Assembly (NCBI GenBank): GCA_022264855.1
Contig: JABYQU010000017.1
Coordinates: forward strand, 496,001-560,000
DNA length: 64,000 nt
Direction: 5' to 3'
DNA from: Lenzites betulinus
Taxonomy: Eukaryota; Basidiomycota; Agaricomycetes; Polyporales; Polyporaceae
Position numbers and translations under genes: made by a program. A model generated the notes under the pieces. It searched no databases. It saw nothing but the letters and a program-made list of their open reading frames with translations, and was not told the origin of the DNA. This document shows, in pieces, positions 11,875 to 22,838 of the stretch (position 1 is the first letter of the stretch; each line of letters begins with the position of its first letter).

Positions 11875-12174
11875 AGCGCTGGCCTTTTGTGCGATTATCA
11901 GCTCGCTATATGTCGCTCGGAAGGATGTTGAGCGCGAGAGGTGCTTCGAGTCCTGTGGCCGGTGTGGAGGCGAGTTCGATCGACGCGCGAAGCTCACGGC
12001 CAAACTTTTTCGTTCCGGATTTGGAAGGCGACACAATCGCGCGGCGCGTCGGGCGTCTAAACCTCGCTCGTCCAGCGACCACCTCCGACTCCATACACTG
12101 CAGCTCTCCCTTTTGCTGCCTCTCTTCCCACCGCTTCGTTGCTCGAATTCTTCGACAAATAATATTCACCAAAA
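11875..12174. promoter_or_regulatory. Divergent UTP4/TIM10 intergenic promoter
   Basis: This 300-bp interval separates two divergent start codons and must carry both promoters. It is C/T-rich toward TIM10 (12090-12150). I see no clear TATA box in either direction. Confidence 0.5.
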
Positions 12175-12588
12175 ATGTCTTTCCTTGGCGGCCGCGGCTC
12201 TTCAGCACCCGCTGGTGGGATTAACCATGAGCGAGTAGACATGGCCACCCAGGAGTGAGTGTCTCTGCGTCAATCCTTGCTTAGGGTAGCTGCTGACGAG
12301 TACACAGGCTCGACATGATCACCGACATCTTTAACCGTCTCGTCTCGTCAGTCATAGACACCTGACGCGTCACAACTACGCGCGTACTGATTCTCATACA
12401 GGTCATGTCACGCGAAGTGCATCAGCACGCGTTACGCAGAGGCCGACCTCAACAAGGGCGAGAGCGTCTGTATCGACCGCTGCGTATCCAAATTCTTCGA
12501 GGTCAACAAGAAGGTTGGGGAGAAGATGCAAGCAGTGGGCGGCGCGGCCGGCGGAGGAGCCAACCCCGGCGCGTTCACCTCACTATAA
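12175..12588 (+). CDS. TIM10: Mitochondrial intermembrane-space chaperone Tim10
   Basis: Tim10 forms the Tim9-Tim10 hexamer that escorts hydrophobic precursors across the intermembrane space. Exons: 12175-12254, 12308-12346 (39 nt) and 12402-12588, about 101 residues. Both twin CX3C motifs are present: CHAKC (codon junction across the second intron) and CIDRC, separated by 16 residues as in small Tims. The helix [16 protein letters not shown] follows the second motif. The first exon starts MSFLGGRG and ends in an [16 protein letters not shown] helix. A Gly/Ala-rich tail ends the protein. Length, motif spacing and helices fit Tim10 better than Tim9, which lacks this tail. Confidence 0.93.
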
Positions 12589-12760
12589 ACGCCCCCTGCT
12601 CTTGCTAGGATTGCGGTTCCGCGGTGATCGACCCACACGTTATAGCTGTATCCATATATTCCACCTAATACACCACACGCCACCAAAACACCGTTCACGC
12701 AGCGGTTACAGATGAAGTGATATCTACATGCCCTGGAGCCCAAGGGAAAGACGTGCCGTA

Positions 12761-13146
12761 CTACTTTGCGGCGGTCGGGAAGCACTCGGCGGCGGTCTTG
12801 CTGTGCTTGTTTTGCGCGTGCTCCTCGAGGCTACCTCAACAGTTAGCGACAACATAACTGGGGCGTCCGATGCGACTCACGCAGGGGGGCGGGTAGTCAA
12901 CAACTGCGCAACGAGTGAGCGCACAGATGTGACAGAGGAAAAGGCAGGAGGCTCACGAAGGTCTGCTTGCATATGTTACAGATGATGTTCAACGCAGCCT
13001 GGTTCGTCTTGATCTGGCTCTTCGCTGTACCGCCTGCCTTGGCGGCGTTCCTCTCCCGCTTCTGCTGAGCCTTAGCACCCTGCAATTTTGCGCGATGGTA
13101 AGTTTTGTGCCATCGATAGCTGGAGCGCGCGGCGTACGTTGCCCAT
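12761..13146 (-). CDS. Small zinc-binding protein (SERF-like N-terminus, At2g23090-type zinc finger)
   Basis: Exons on the minus strand: 13146-13138 (9 nt, Met-Gly-Asn only), 13079-12957, 12903-12881 (23 nt) and 12830-12761, about 74 residues. The N-terminus MGN-GAKAQQKRERNAAK is the basic 4F5/SERF-like start of this family. CNICKQTF supplies the first Cys pair and LEEHAQNKHSK the His pair of a C2H2-like finger; the protein ends with CFPTAAK. The 23-nt exon encodes LLTTRPPA and is needed to keep frame between QTF and LEEHAQ. It is flanked by GCGCAG and a perfect GTGAGT, and the next intron has a CTAAC branch point. Function of the family is poorly known. The gene is divergent from GLY1. Confidence 0.85.
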
Positions 13147-13663
13147 CGTGATTATTACTGAGAGAAAGAGTCGGGTGAAACAAGAAAACAGACAGGGGAG
13201 ACAGAGACTCTAGAGGGAGAAAACAGGGTCGTGGCGGTCGTGGACAAGGGCGTGCAGACGGTGCAAGGTTGGCCTGCATCGGCACGCCAAACGCGGACGA
13301 CGTGCGCGCGGGCGGCTGTTCGAGGTCCGGCACAGCATAGCCACGTGGGCAATCTAATCTAGCCAGGGACCGCTGCGCTGCGATTTTCGATTGCGATTGA
13401 GATTTGAGAGTGAGAGTGGCGGCCGGGGCTCCGACCGAGTCGCTGACTGACTCGCTCTCAAATCGTTTACCGCGGGCAGCGCGGGCCCAAGGCCCGGTCC
13501 AGTCAATTTATTCCCGGTGGCGGCGGTGGGAGGGCCAGGGCCTGGTGGGAGCTTGCGTCCCATGTCTCTCTTCCGTCGCACTCTCTTCAGTGCACTCCCA
13601 CATCCCCCCAACCCCCGCGCGTGTCTAGCCCAGTCCTCGTTGCACGCCAGAAGACCTATCAGC
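13147..13663. promoter_or_regulatory. Divergent promoter region, zinc protein/GLY1
   Basis: This 517-bp gap lies between divergent starts. It holds a purine-rich stretch near 13170-13240 and C/T-rich sequence before GLY1 (13560-13620). There is no clear TATA box and no ORF with motifs. Confidence 0.45.
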
Positions 13664-15342
13664 ATGGCCGCGAACACCGATGCCGTCAGACAGATCGCGG
13701 AAGAGCTCAAGGCAGACATCTTCACATTGACCCAGGACGAGGTGAGTCATGCGTGCCCGCCCATATAGATAACGGCAGACATGAACGCTGCACGTCCAGG
13801 ACAACAAGCGTGGCTTCGAGCAGGTCTCGAGATGCTTCATTTGTGAGTGCCCTAGCTGTACACGAGAGGTGCGCACGCTGAGCGGAATGCAGCCGATACC
13901 ATTACAGGTTAGTTGTGGCCGCTGCTTTAATTGCCTGGTGGCGTGCCTCTTATGGTAGTCCGAAGTGCCAACGCCCGACATGTACATCTATGCCGCCAGA
14001 GCGTCGGTCGGTGATGCCGTATACCACGAGCCCACGACCCTCGCCTTCGAGGCCCATGTAGCGAAAGTGACTGGGAAGGAAGATGCCCTCTACCTCCCGT
14101 CCGGCACCATGTCCAACCAAATCGCGCTCAGGACACACCTGAAGCAGCCTCCGTATGCCGTTCTCTGCGACCACCGCTCGCACATTGTCCGGTAAGCTCC
14201 CAGTACTCCACGCCCCAAACCTTCCGTTCATCTCCGACGCAGGTATGAGGCCGGTGGAACCGCCTTCCACTCGGGTGCACACTCCCAAATGGTGATCCCT
14301 TCGAACGGCAAGTCGGATTGCTGCATTCACTATTCTCATGATCGCTCACCGCAAATGACCTCATCACAGGCCACCACATCACGCTCTCTGATATCGAGGA
14401 GAACATCGTGCTCGGACAGGACCTCCACAGGCAGGCTAAACTCTCATCCACCTCGGACATGCGCTAACCTCCGCCGCTGCAGTTCCCCGACAGAAGTTAT
14501 CGCGCTCGAGAACACCCTGAACGGCACCGTCTTTCCCCAGGACGAGATCATCCGCATCTCCGAATACGCGCACAGCGTGGGGGTCAAAATGCACCTCGAC
14601 GGCGCACGCCTCTGGCACGTTGCCGCGGAGACCGCGACGCCGCTCAAAGAGCTCTGCGCGCCCTTCGACAGCGTCAGCCTCTGCTTCAGCAAGGGCCTCG
14701 GTCAGTCAATCAATTCCCCCTTCCAGCTCGCACCCTAATTCTCACCGGAATTCCCGTCCACCCGTTCCGCTCACGCAGGCGCGCCGATCGGCTCGTGCCT
14801 CGTCGGCCCGAAGGCGTACATCGCGAAGGCGCGCTGGTTCCGCAAGCTCTTCGGCGGCGGGATGCGGCAGACCGGGTTCATGACCGCCGCGGCCGCGTAC
14901 GCGCTCACGCACAACTTCCCCCTCCTCCCCGGCGTACACGCGCTCACGCAGCGGCTCGCGGACGGCCTCCGGGAGATTGGCGTCGCGATCAACAGCGCGG
15001 AGACGTGCATGGTGCGTGCACCTGACCGCGTTATTGTGTGACGGAGGCATTAGAGGATGCTGACTGGCTGGTCCCTTCCGCTAGGTGTTCTTCGACCCAG
15101 CGCCTGTGGGGATCTCCCTCGTCGAGCTCGTTAAGCGGGCTGGGGAACTGCCCCAGCCGATCATCCTTGGTGGCTCGCGCCTCGTCGTGCACATCCAGAC
15201 GTCGCCAAAGGCTGTGGACGACCTGCTCGCGCTCGTGGCCGAGCTGGCGGCGGAGAAGAAGGCCGCTGGGTTCGTCAAGCCCGAGCAGCCGCTGACCAAC
15301 GGCAAGCCGCTCAAGAACATGTACGTGAAGGTGAAGGCATAA
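13664..15342 (+). CDS. GLY1: L-threonine/L-allo-threonine aldolase
   Basis: A PLP-dependent enzyme that cleaves threonine or allo-threonine to glycine and acetaldehyde, a cytosolic route to glycine. Exons: 13664-13741, 13800-13842, 13893-13907 (15 nt), 13966-14191, 14243-14307, 14370-14430, 14483-14700, 14779-15011 and 15085-15342, 398 residues. Motifs are SDTITVPTPDM at the N-terminus, ASVGDAVYHEP, the PSGTMSNQ phosphate-binding loop, IALENTLNGTVFP, HLDGARLWH and the PLP-lysine site CFSKGLGAPIGS (lysine in FSKGLG). GMRQTG and HIQTSP lie in the C-terminal domain. Two introns (14308-14369 and 14431-14482) start with GC instead of GT; no GT alternative keeps the frame. The DTIT-VPTP junction needs the acceptor at 13965, not the nearby tag at 13958. 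Confidence 0.93.
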
Positions 15343-15522
15343 GCTACCCCGACATAGACGCACCATGTAGATGGGGCGCGAGGAAAGATTGCTGGTAGAA
15401 GATCAAGTTATCTTGTAATATCCGTGCTCTGTATGCTGTCTTGTTGCCCGGTCTTCAGCATCATATAGAATTTTTGTGCCTCACCCCGATACATGGAAGC
15501 AAGTGGTCCGCAGCGCCGCAGC

Positions 15523-18500
15523 CTAGCCCTTCCCGACATACCGCTGCTTCTCATACTCCTTCCACAGCGCCTTCATCGTCGCCTTCCCGCCCGCATCGAG
15601 CGCAGACACCATCATCGCGTCCCGATTATGCTCCCCGAGCATATCGCACAGCGCATACAGCCCCGGCTGCAGCTCGCGCCGCACGCCCGCCGCAACAAAG
15701 CACAGCGGGTCGCCCACCGCGTCGACGTACGCCGTGAGCACGTACGCCGCGTGCTTCGCGAAGGGGCGCGCGAGCGCCTCGGGCTTGGGCGTGTCCGCGC
15801 CGTGCGTGCGCACCATCGTCTTCGTCGTGAGCGTCGTGAGCAGGCGCGCGAGCGCGCGGCTCTCCGCGGCGCCGAGCGCGTGCGCGGGGGCGAGCCAGCG
15901 CGGGAGCGTGTCGAGCACGAGGCGCCGCTGCTTCCCGCCGAGCTGCGGCCGGAGGCTGCGCAGGCAGGAGATGAGCTGCCGGAGCGCGAAGCCGAGGTGG
16001 GGGAGGGTGTTCAGGACGAGGTCGCGCCGGAGGCGGACGAGCGCGCTGAGGATGTTCACGGCGCCGTTGAAGATGGCGGGGTCGGTGGTTTCGTCGTGTG
16101 TTGGTGAGCCTGTGAGCAGTGCTCGGAGGATGGACCAGAGGCTGGAGAGGTCTGCGACGCGGAGGGATGCAGGCTAGAATGCAACATGAGCACTGCGGCG
16201 TGCGTGACAATATATGTGAATCATACCCTCTCATTGCATTGACGAACGATGAAGTCCACCACTTCTCCGCGGAGGCTTGAGACATATGTGAAGCGCTCGT
16301 CATTGGCGAACAGATTCAGCGATCTGGTTGTGAACGACTGGCAAATTTTGGACGTGCCTAAAAGTACGTGCGGTCAGAATCAAGAGCTCAAAGCATCTTG
16401 TCGTACTTACTCTCGGGTGCATCGCGGAGGACAACCGCAGAGAATCGGATAAGACTCGCGGTGTCTTCTGTTGAAAGCCCGCTCCCCACCGGAAGCGCTT
16501 CAAACAGCAGCTCCAAGAGGACACCAAAGTCCTCTGGTGAGAACGTTCGGCATGCAGTGCGCATTCTGGACTCCAAGACAGCCGCATCTAGCAGGCGATG
16601 AGGGTCATGCTCACTGTGTATGTGGAGTTGACTTACCATGTCGTCCACAGACACGAACCAGGGAGAGATACACTACTACGACGTATTGCAGTCGTTCCGC
16701 GCGCTCGGCAGACGGGACTGCCTGGACCTCACCCAACAGAATGGACAGCACAACCGGCGCCAGGTCTACAGCCTGTTTCTTGTCGCCACCCCAGGAGAGT
16801 AATCGTCGGGAAAGAGGTTGTCCCAAGAATGGGATATCTTCCTCCACTGTTGGTGTGTCATAAGTTAGCATGTTCTGTAAGATAACATTATGTAGACGCA
16901 CCTTCTTCCTTCAGCCACCGTCGCAGGATCTGGGTGTGCGACCACGAGTCGAGTACGTCCAGATCAAGCGGCGCATGCGAAACGCCGGTGACGAGTGGTG
17001 ACAGATGCTTCAGGCTGGACGATAGCATCTGCGCATATAACTCACGAAGAGCCTGGATGATCTCTGTGGGGAAGCTGTGACGTAGTGAGCATCGCGCAAA
17101 GAAATGCATACGTAGGAAGTCTTACTCTTTCACGCTGCCCTCTCGTGCTATGCAGTCAATAAGCAGCAACGAAGGCCTATTGCAGACAAACGACCCTCCG
17201 GACGTATATGATTCGGCATAACGATGCACCAAATCAGCGACAACTTTGGAGCTGCCTTTTTTGGCGGACCGAACAAGTGCACTGCGTGGTATTGGTAAGA
17301 TCGTGCGCGCAAAGAGTATCTCACCGGTGCTCACCCTTGGTACATGTCTATCAATTCCATGGTCACTGCCCTGAGGTCATCGCCCGACGTCCCGCCGGCC
17401 TGGTCATGTGCAGACGCATGTTCGGTTAGATGGTATAGGAACTCCTTGGTCATCTGTGTGCCGCCTTCAGTAGGGTACATAAGCCACGTAGGCATGGGGA
17501 CTCACAACACTCTCGACATTTCCCAGGTATGCGATAGTACGGCGGAGGAATTCCCGGACTACAAGAAGCTGTCGCGAGGATGTCTTACTTCCCTTTGACT
17601 TCGGGGAGCGCAACGCTTCGGAAGCAAGTGCGTCCGCAACGAAACCTCGCCTCAGGAAGTCCACTTGCATCGGCCTTGGGAGGTACTCCGGGGGAGTGAG
17701 AAGCAGGATGTCGTACGCGGCAAGGAAATGCGAATTGTCATGACGTGCTTTCTTTGGAGTGCTGGATGTCGCAGTCAATAGTTCTGCCAATTTGAGCTTG
17801 TCCAATGACGCTGTCTGCTCATTCAACTGCGCGAGGAACGAGTCTGATGGTAGTGAGCCAGCAGTCTGATATACCTGTGGGCAGTCTTCGACGTACCTCT
17901 TATGTTAATCAACTCCCAGAATTGCGCATCATGGAGCATCCGGGTAATGACAATGGGGACAGTGAGGCCCGACGAAGAGGAGTGGGCCTTCTCCAACTTC
18001 GCATTCGTCACAATCTGCGCAAACCGCTTGCGGTGTTCTGGAGTGGACCATGCACTATATGTAATGAGTTTTGATCCGGGTGCAATATTCTGGAGATATC
18101 CTCACTCGAAGTAGGGTAGCCACCGATCAGCCAGAAGATGCAGCAACGCAAGTGCTGATTCTGCGTCTGAGCTGAGAGTGTGCGCCTTGCCTGTCCAAGC
18201 TGTCTTGTACGAGGGTAAGTGGGCCTCCAAATATGCTAAGAGGCTCTCCAAGACATCCGCTGTTGGCAAAGTATCGAGGCTGCATTGATGCAAGAGCGTC
18301 CGGAACTGTGCTCCCGAGTAAGCACACGAACTGCATTGCACTGCATACGACTGAAATTACCGTTTCAACCGTCAGTTCGGGGATGCTCCCAGCAGCGGAC
18401 GTCAAGGAGAGCATGGCCTGCAGTATTTCCTGATCCAATAGCGGCTGCGAGTCCAGTCCTGGGGCGCGTACTAATCCATAGTGAAGCCGCAATGCACCGA

Positions 18501-20614
18501 TGAGCGCTGTCTGCCAATGCCGCGACTCTGCTCTACCGGACACCGTCAAGCCGTCTTTTAGGGCTCTTATAGCGACTGATGAGTAGATGTCGCTAATCAA
18601 TCTCTGCGCTTCAGCTCGCACGTCCTCGGTGAGGGTATGCAGGGGGACCGAGCGCAAGATGACTACCATCGTCCTTGCAATAAGCGCAAAGGATGTTGCA
18701 CAGTACTCCGGTTCTGTGTGATCCTGAGGAGCTGAGGCGTCCTTCTTGCGCTTCTTCCTTGGACCATCACCTCGATCTGCAGATATTTTGGTGTCATGCT
18801 CCAAGAATAGTTCGTACGCGTCCGCGAGAATCCGGGTGACGTCGCCAATAGTCTCAAGAACCTGCCCAGGAGTCAAGAAGCTGTGCACAGCGCTCGAGAG
18901 TCGGTCGAAGAACTGAAGGCTCGTCAAGGGGCCAGCAGAGGCAGCGTTGTATGCGCCTTGGGGGCCATCAGGGATGCGCTGAAGATGCTGTACGGAGAAT
19001 GCTCCAGAGAGGTGCGCGATCGTGGCCGGAAGATTCCGTGTCTTTGAATCAAACTCTAGAAGAAGCTCGAGATACTGCAACGCCGATGCGATGGCTGGCG
19101 GGATCTGCGCGGGCCGAAATTAGTTGGTGCTCGACTTACGACAGACGATGCCGACGTACTGCAACAAGCCTAGGGAAAATAGCAGCAGATCTGGCAGACA
19201 TGAGGTCATAATCTATGCGAGTAAGCACCGCTAGGATTTTCACAGCGCAGTCAAGGCGATCGGGATGCTGCGCTAATGATGATAGTATTAGCCCAATGAT
19301 TAACCGTATGCTTCCGCTCCACTTGCCGTCTGAAGGTGTGGTAAGTGCACCGACGGCCGTGTCTCCGTCTTGACGCAGTAGCCCCTTTGCATTCTCGTCC
19401 TTCAGGTTGAGTAAGTTCTCTCTTTCTACCACCTCCAGCAGTGCAACGCGGCACTGCCAGAACGCGTCTTCCTCCCCGGCACGCGCAAGCGCATCGCAGG
19501 TGCCATAGAAGGCCATTGCCGCAGCCTGTAGCTGTTCGGCGACGTGGCCCGGTGCTTGACTTGAGCCCTGTCCGAAGAGTGCGCTCTTGTGACGTTTGAC
19601 CGCCTGGACGTAAGAAGCAAACAGCCGGGGAAGCGGGCGGAGCACGGTTTCGGGGGCGGTCGCCAATATCCGCTCGAGAGAATCCGCGAGCGCGGACTCG
19701 TGTTTCTGGTCCGCCGCCTGCTTCAGGATATCGAGCCCGAATATGGTCTCGATGCCGGCATCGTAGATGTCTGATGCAAGCGTGAGCTGAACGCCACCAC
19801 CTTCGGTGCTCCGCGTGGCCACCTGCAGCCAGGAGTAGAGGTGCTTTTGCAGGAACAGCGCGCACAGTTGCTGAGCAGGTGATTCCGGAGATGGTGAGCA
19901 TTTGAATGGACTCTGGGAGTATGCGGCATTCACGCACCTTCCTCTTCGATCCCGAGTTGGTTAGAGCCGTGCGATAGGAGGAGACGATCAGCGACAGCGC
20001 CCGGCGGTCGTCGAGAGCCTGCAGTCCGCCGTCCGACGAGTCAGGATCTCGGAGTACTACGACCAGTTGCAGGGCCGCCCCGAAGCACTCCAGCAACGTT
20101 TCGGGGTTAATTTTTGGGACAGCGAGAGGCCACAGGACGCCGATGCATTGAGTGAAGAGCGAGTGCTGCGCGCTGTCAAGAGAACCTTCTGCGGCAACGC
20201 TCTCGAGGTAGGAGAGGATGATGGGCGCGACAGGGACGCGGTTGAGCAGCGGCACCAGCCAGATTCGCACGGCGCGTCCACCATCTCCGTGTTTGTCAGC
20301 ACCGGGGAAGGCGAGCACCCTTGCGAGAAGAGCCCAGTACCGGGAGTCGCGTACAGGGGTGGAGGACCTAGAGGCGGCGTTCGCAGCTGTCTCGGCCAGA
20401 AGGAAAGGGGATCGTACCGGTCTTTTGACCTGTCCTTGAGCAGACGCGTCAAAATCCACTCGACGATGGCCTCCGCCTTGTTTGGGACGTAGAGGGCCGT
20501 GTTCGTCCACGCTTCTGCGGCGATGTCAATTTTGGGCGGCCCTCCTACATGAGGCGGATCGGAGGAGGCCTTGAGTGCGCGAATGAAGTCCTGCGCGTTC
20601 TGCGGGCCGGCCAT
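15523..20614 (-). CDS. URB2: Nucleolar 27S pre-rRNA processing factor Urb2/Npa2
   Basis: Urb2 (Npa2) works with Urb1, Dbp6, Nop8 and Rsa3 in the earliest 60S pre-ribosomes. I resolve 14 exons on the minus strand: 20614-20418, 20367-19938, 19870-19160, 19104-18361, 18305-18106, 18054-17897, 17843-17506, 17453-17335, 17281-17126, 17074-16902, 16846-16637, 16587-16411, 16357-16227 and 16173-15523. They total 1464 residues with every junction in phase. Recognition rests on the C-terminal Urb2/Npa2 domain: the block from LYALCDMLGEHNRDAMM to the end LWKEYEKQRYVGKG. The N-terminal part is a helical repeat-like region without sharp motifs, as usual for this family. A basic tract RKKRKKD follows KISADRGDGP near residue 570 and may act as a nuclear signal. 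The N-terminal start MAGPQNAQDFIRALK is the first ATG of the open chain. Confidence 0.88.
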
Positions 20615-21315
20615 GGCTGAGGTGCGCGTGCAGGGAAGCGGCGGTGTGTGCGGTCGAGACCGAGTAATGTCCGCTGGCTGTCGGCTGTGAATCGAGGGAG
20701 CGCGAGGACCATGGAGGACGGCAGCCACAGTGGCTGAATGCCTCCGACTCGAGTGCAAAGTTTCGCGGACGCGCGGACCGAAAGGGGAAGGCGCGCGGGC
20801 GCCACGTGGGTGCGCCGGCGCCGCGGACGATGAATCTGCGGTTTGGGTGTGGCTGCTCGTCGGACGGCAGCTCGGCGGACGGCATCGCGAGATGGCCTCG
20901 TACATTTCTCCCAGCGTCGTGCTTCCTGCCTGCAACACATGAGCGCACGGCCGTGGACGAGAAGCATCGCGCCGGTCCACACCAAACCTGGAGTCTCCGT
21001 CCTGTGCTACCCGGACTCCCCTCTATCTGCACTCTCACACACGGCTCTCGCACCGGCCCATGCTCCTCGTACGCTCGTCCTGCCTCCCTGATCCGACGTC
21101 GCCAACGAGCACCTAAAGCCAGTCGTCTTCCCTTTTTCTCGGCGCCCATATGTAACAGTCCTTTACAGTACACGGAAGGCTCCGTCGGCGTTCGTCCTGC
21201 CTGTACATATACAGTGCCTCGCCCTACCATCCATCGTGTGAGTCCCCCCACTTTCCCCTACATCCCGTAAACCACCTCACACCCGTCCGCTTCCAGTCAT
21301 TCAACTTCCATTACT
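20615..21315. other. Intergenic region between URB2 and DUF6914-like gene
   Basis: This 0.7-kb divergent interval is GC-rich near URB2 and C/T-rich near 21240-21310, as expected before a fungal start codon. Several ORFs are open here because of base composition, but none carries motifs. Nothing else is seen. Confidence 0.4.
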
Positions 21316-21864
21316 ATGGGTGCTTACCTCTGGTTGGTGTGGTACAATGCACAATCCAAACTATCCCCCAAACATTGGACTCTCGCCGTCACTTACGAGG
21401 CTCATGATCGTGCCTACGCTACAGTCTATGAGGCGAGTGATTTGAGGCGATTACGGTCTCTGAATACGGCCATCTAACGTCCCGCGCTTTCCCAGGTCTC
21501 TAACGAATTCACTGGATATTATAAATCTCGCGTAATTCGCCGCGTCCATCTGACGAGCAACCACCCGTCTGGCGCGTACGGCGGCAGAATCCTCCTCGGG
21601 GAGGTCAACGACAACGTCCTATGCTCCCTCGAGGCGTATAGCGACACCGCCGCCGAGCTCGTGAACTCGCAGAACCGCAAGCACGGCCAGGCCAACGCCA
21701 ACTGCCACGATTGGGCTCAGGTCATCGTACGCAGCCTAGAGGACGCAATGCTTCTGCCGCAGGTGAGCTGCGCAACCGCGCCGTGGCCGCCCGTCGTCTG
21801 ATCACTAAACTCTATGTGCCAGGGTGCGCTCGCGCGGCTGGAAAAATGTCCGCGTGTGGGCTGA
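21316..21864 (+). CDS. DUF6914-like small fungal protein (possible papain-fold)
   Basis: Exons: 21316-21432, 21496-21762 and 21823-21864, 141 residues. The first exon reads MGAYLWLVWYNAQ, then HWTLAVTYEAHDRAYATVYE; exon 2 has SGAYGGRILLGEV and ends with ANCHDWAQVIVRSLEDAMLL. The paired HWTL histidine and the NCHDW cysteine resemble the His...Cys layout of permuted papain-like domains (PPPDE/LRAT type), and the arrangement matches the fungal DUF6914 proteins as I remember them. This is family resemblance, not proof of activity. Intron 1 (21433-21495) starts GCGAGT, a GC-AG intron; no GT donor keeps the frame. Confidence 0.65.
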
Positions 21865-22838
21865 GTAAGCCCTATCGCGGCTCAGTGCTTCATCATGCCC
21901 TCTGTCCGTCCGCCCCATCGATCTCTCGCGCTGTCCATTGTATTAGTACCCCAGGGTCATTCCGTCGTATTCTTCTTGGGTTTTTGGGCCTCCTCCTGCT
22001 TTCTCTGGGTCGTGTCGTGTCATTTGGGTACATAGTCGGGCAAAGCTGGACATTTATATTTACCTCCATGTGCGACATTACGTAGACTGTACTTCTATTC
22101 GCATGCAACTGTCTCTGCGCTCCCTGACGATCAATCTCAAGCTACTCTCTTAACCACACTCGTCCAGCGGGTCAACATTAAATATTCTCACCGTGTGCGT
22201 TGTTCCGCAATCCTCGCCGAGGTTGGGATGAGCAATTCGGGTGTATGCACTGGCTAATGCAATCCGTTCATCGATATAAACAGTTTAAGACGTCGATGAC
22301 GTAGTGCGCGCGCTGGTAATTAAGCATTTGCTATACCGTGTCCGCGAAGCGCTTTCAACAGAAGCAAAGAGGATTGTGCGGACGAAGCAGTAGTAGCACC
22401 CGTAACGTATGCGCATGCACGCCTTTTCCGAAGTGTTGCGTGCGGTCTATCCGGTGTATAGTACGGTCAGTGACGCCATGATGCCGATGCAGGCTATTTC
22501 GGCATGATGCCGTCCCAGCCAATCGGGTAGCGGCAGAGTAACCCCATTATCCTCCGCATCCTGACCTTCGCTATCGTGTAACTTCTCCTAAAATGTGAGG
22601 CCGTCCTGACTCCGTCTCTGAATCCTCGTTTGTTTTTTTCTTGTTGATCTTGGACAGCGAAGTCCCTCGTTTCGCGATCCTGGATGCCTGATTGGTGACC
22701 CTAACCCGAGCGCTAGTCCACTAGACTCGACCTTACTCATCTTGCGGAACACGGTCACATCCGAAGTTGCTGCAGGTTCCGGGCTGGTCTTCCCGTGCAC
22801 GATCTCTTTCTTAGCCTCAGAACATACTGGACGCAAGC
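21865..22838. other. Intergenic region without recognised gene
   Basis: Nearly 1 kb between two same-strand genes. It is less GC-rich than its surroundings, with no motif-bearing ORF. It should include the 3' end of the DUF6914-like gene and the promoter of the RBR ligase gene. Confidence 0.4.
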
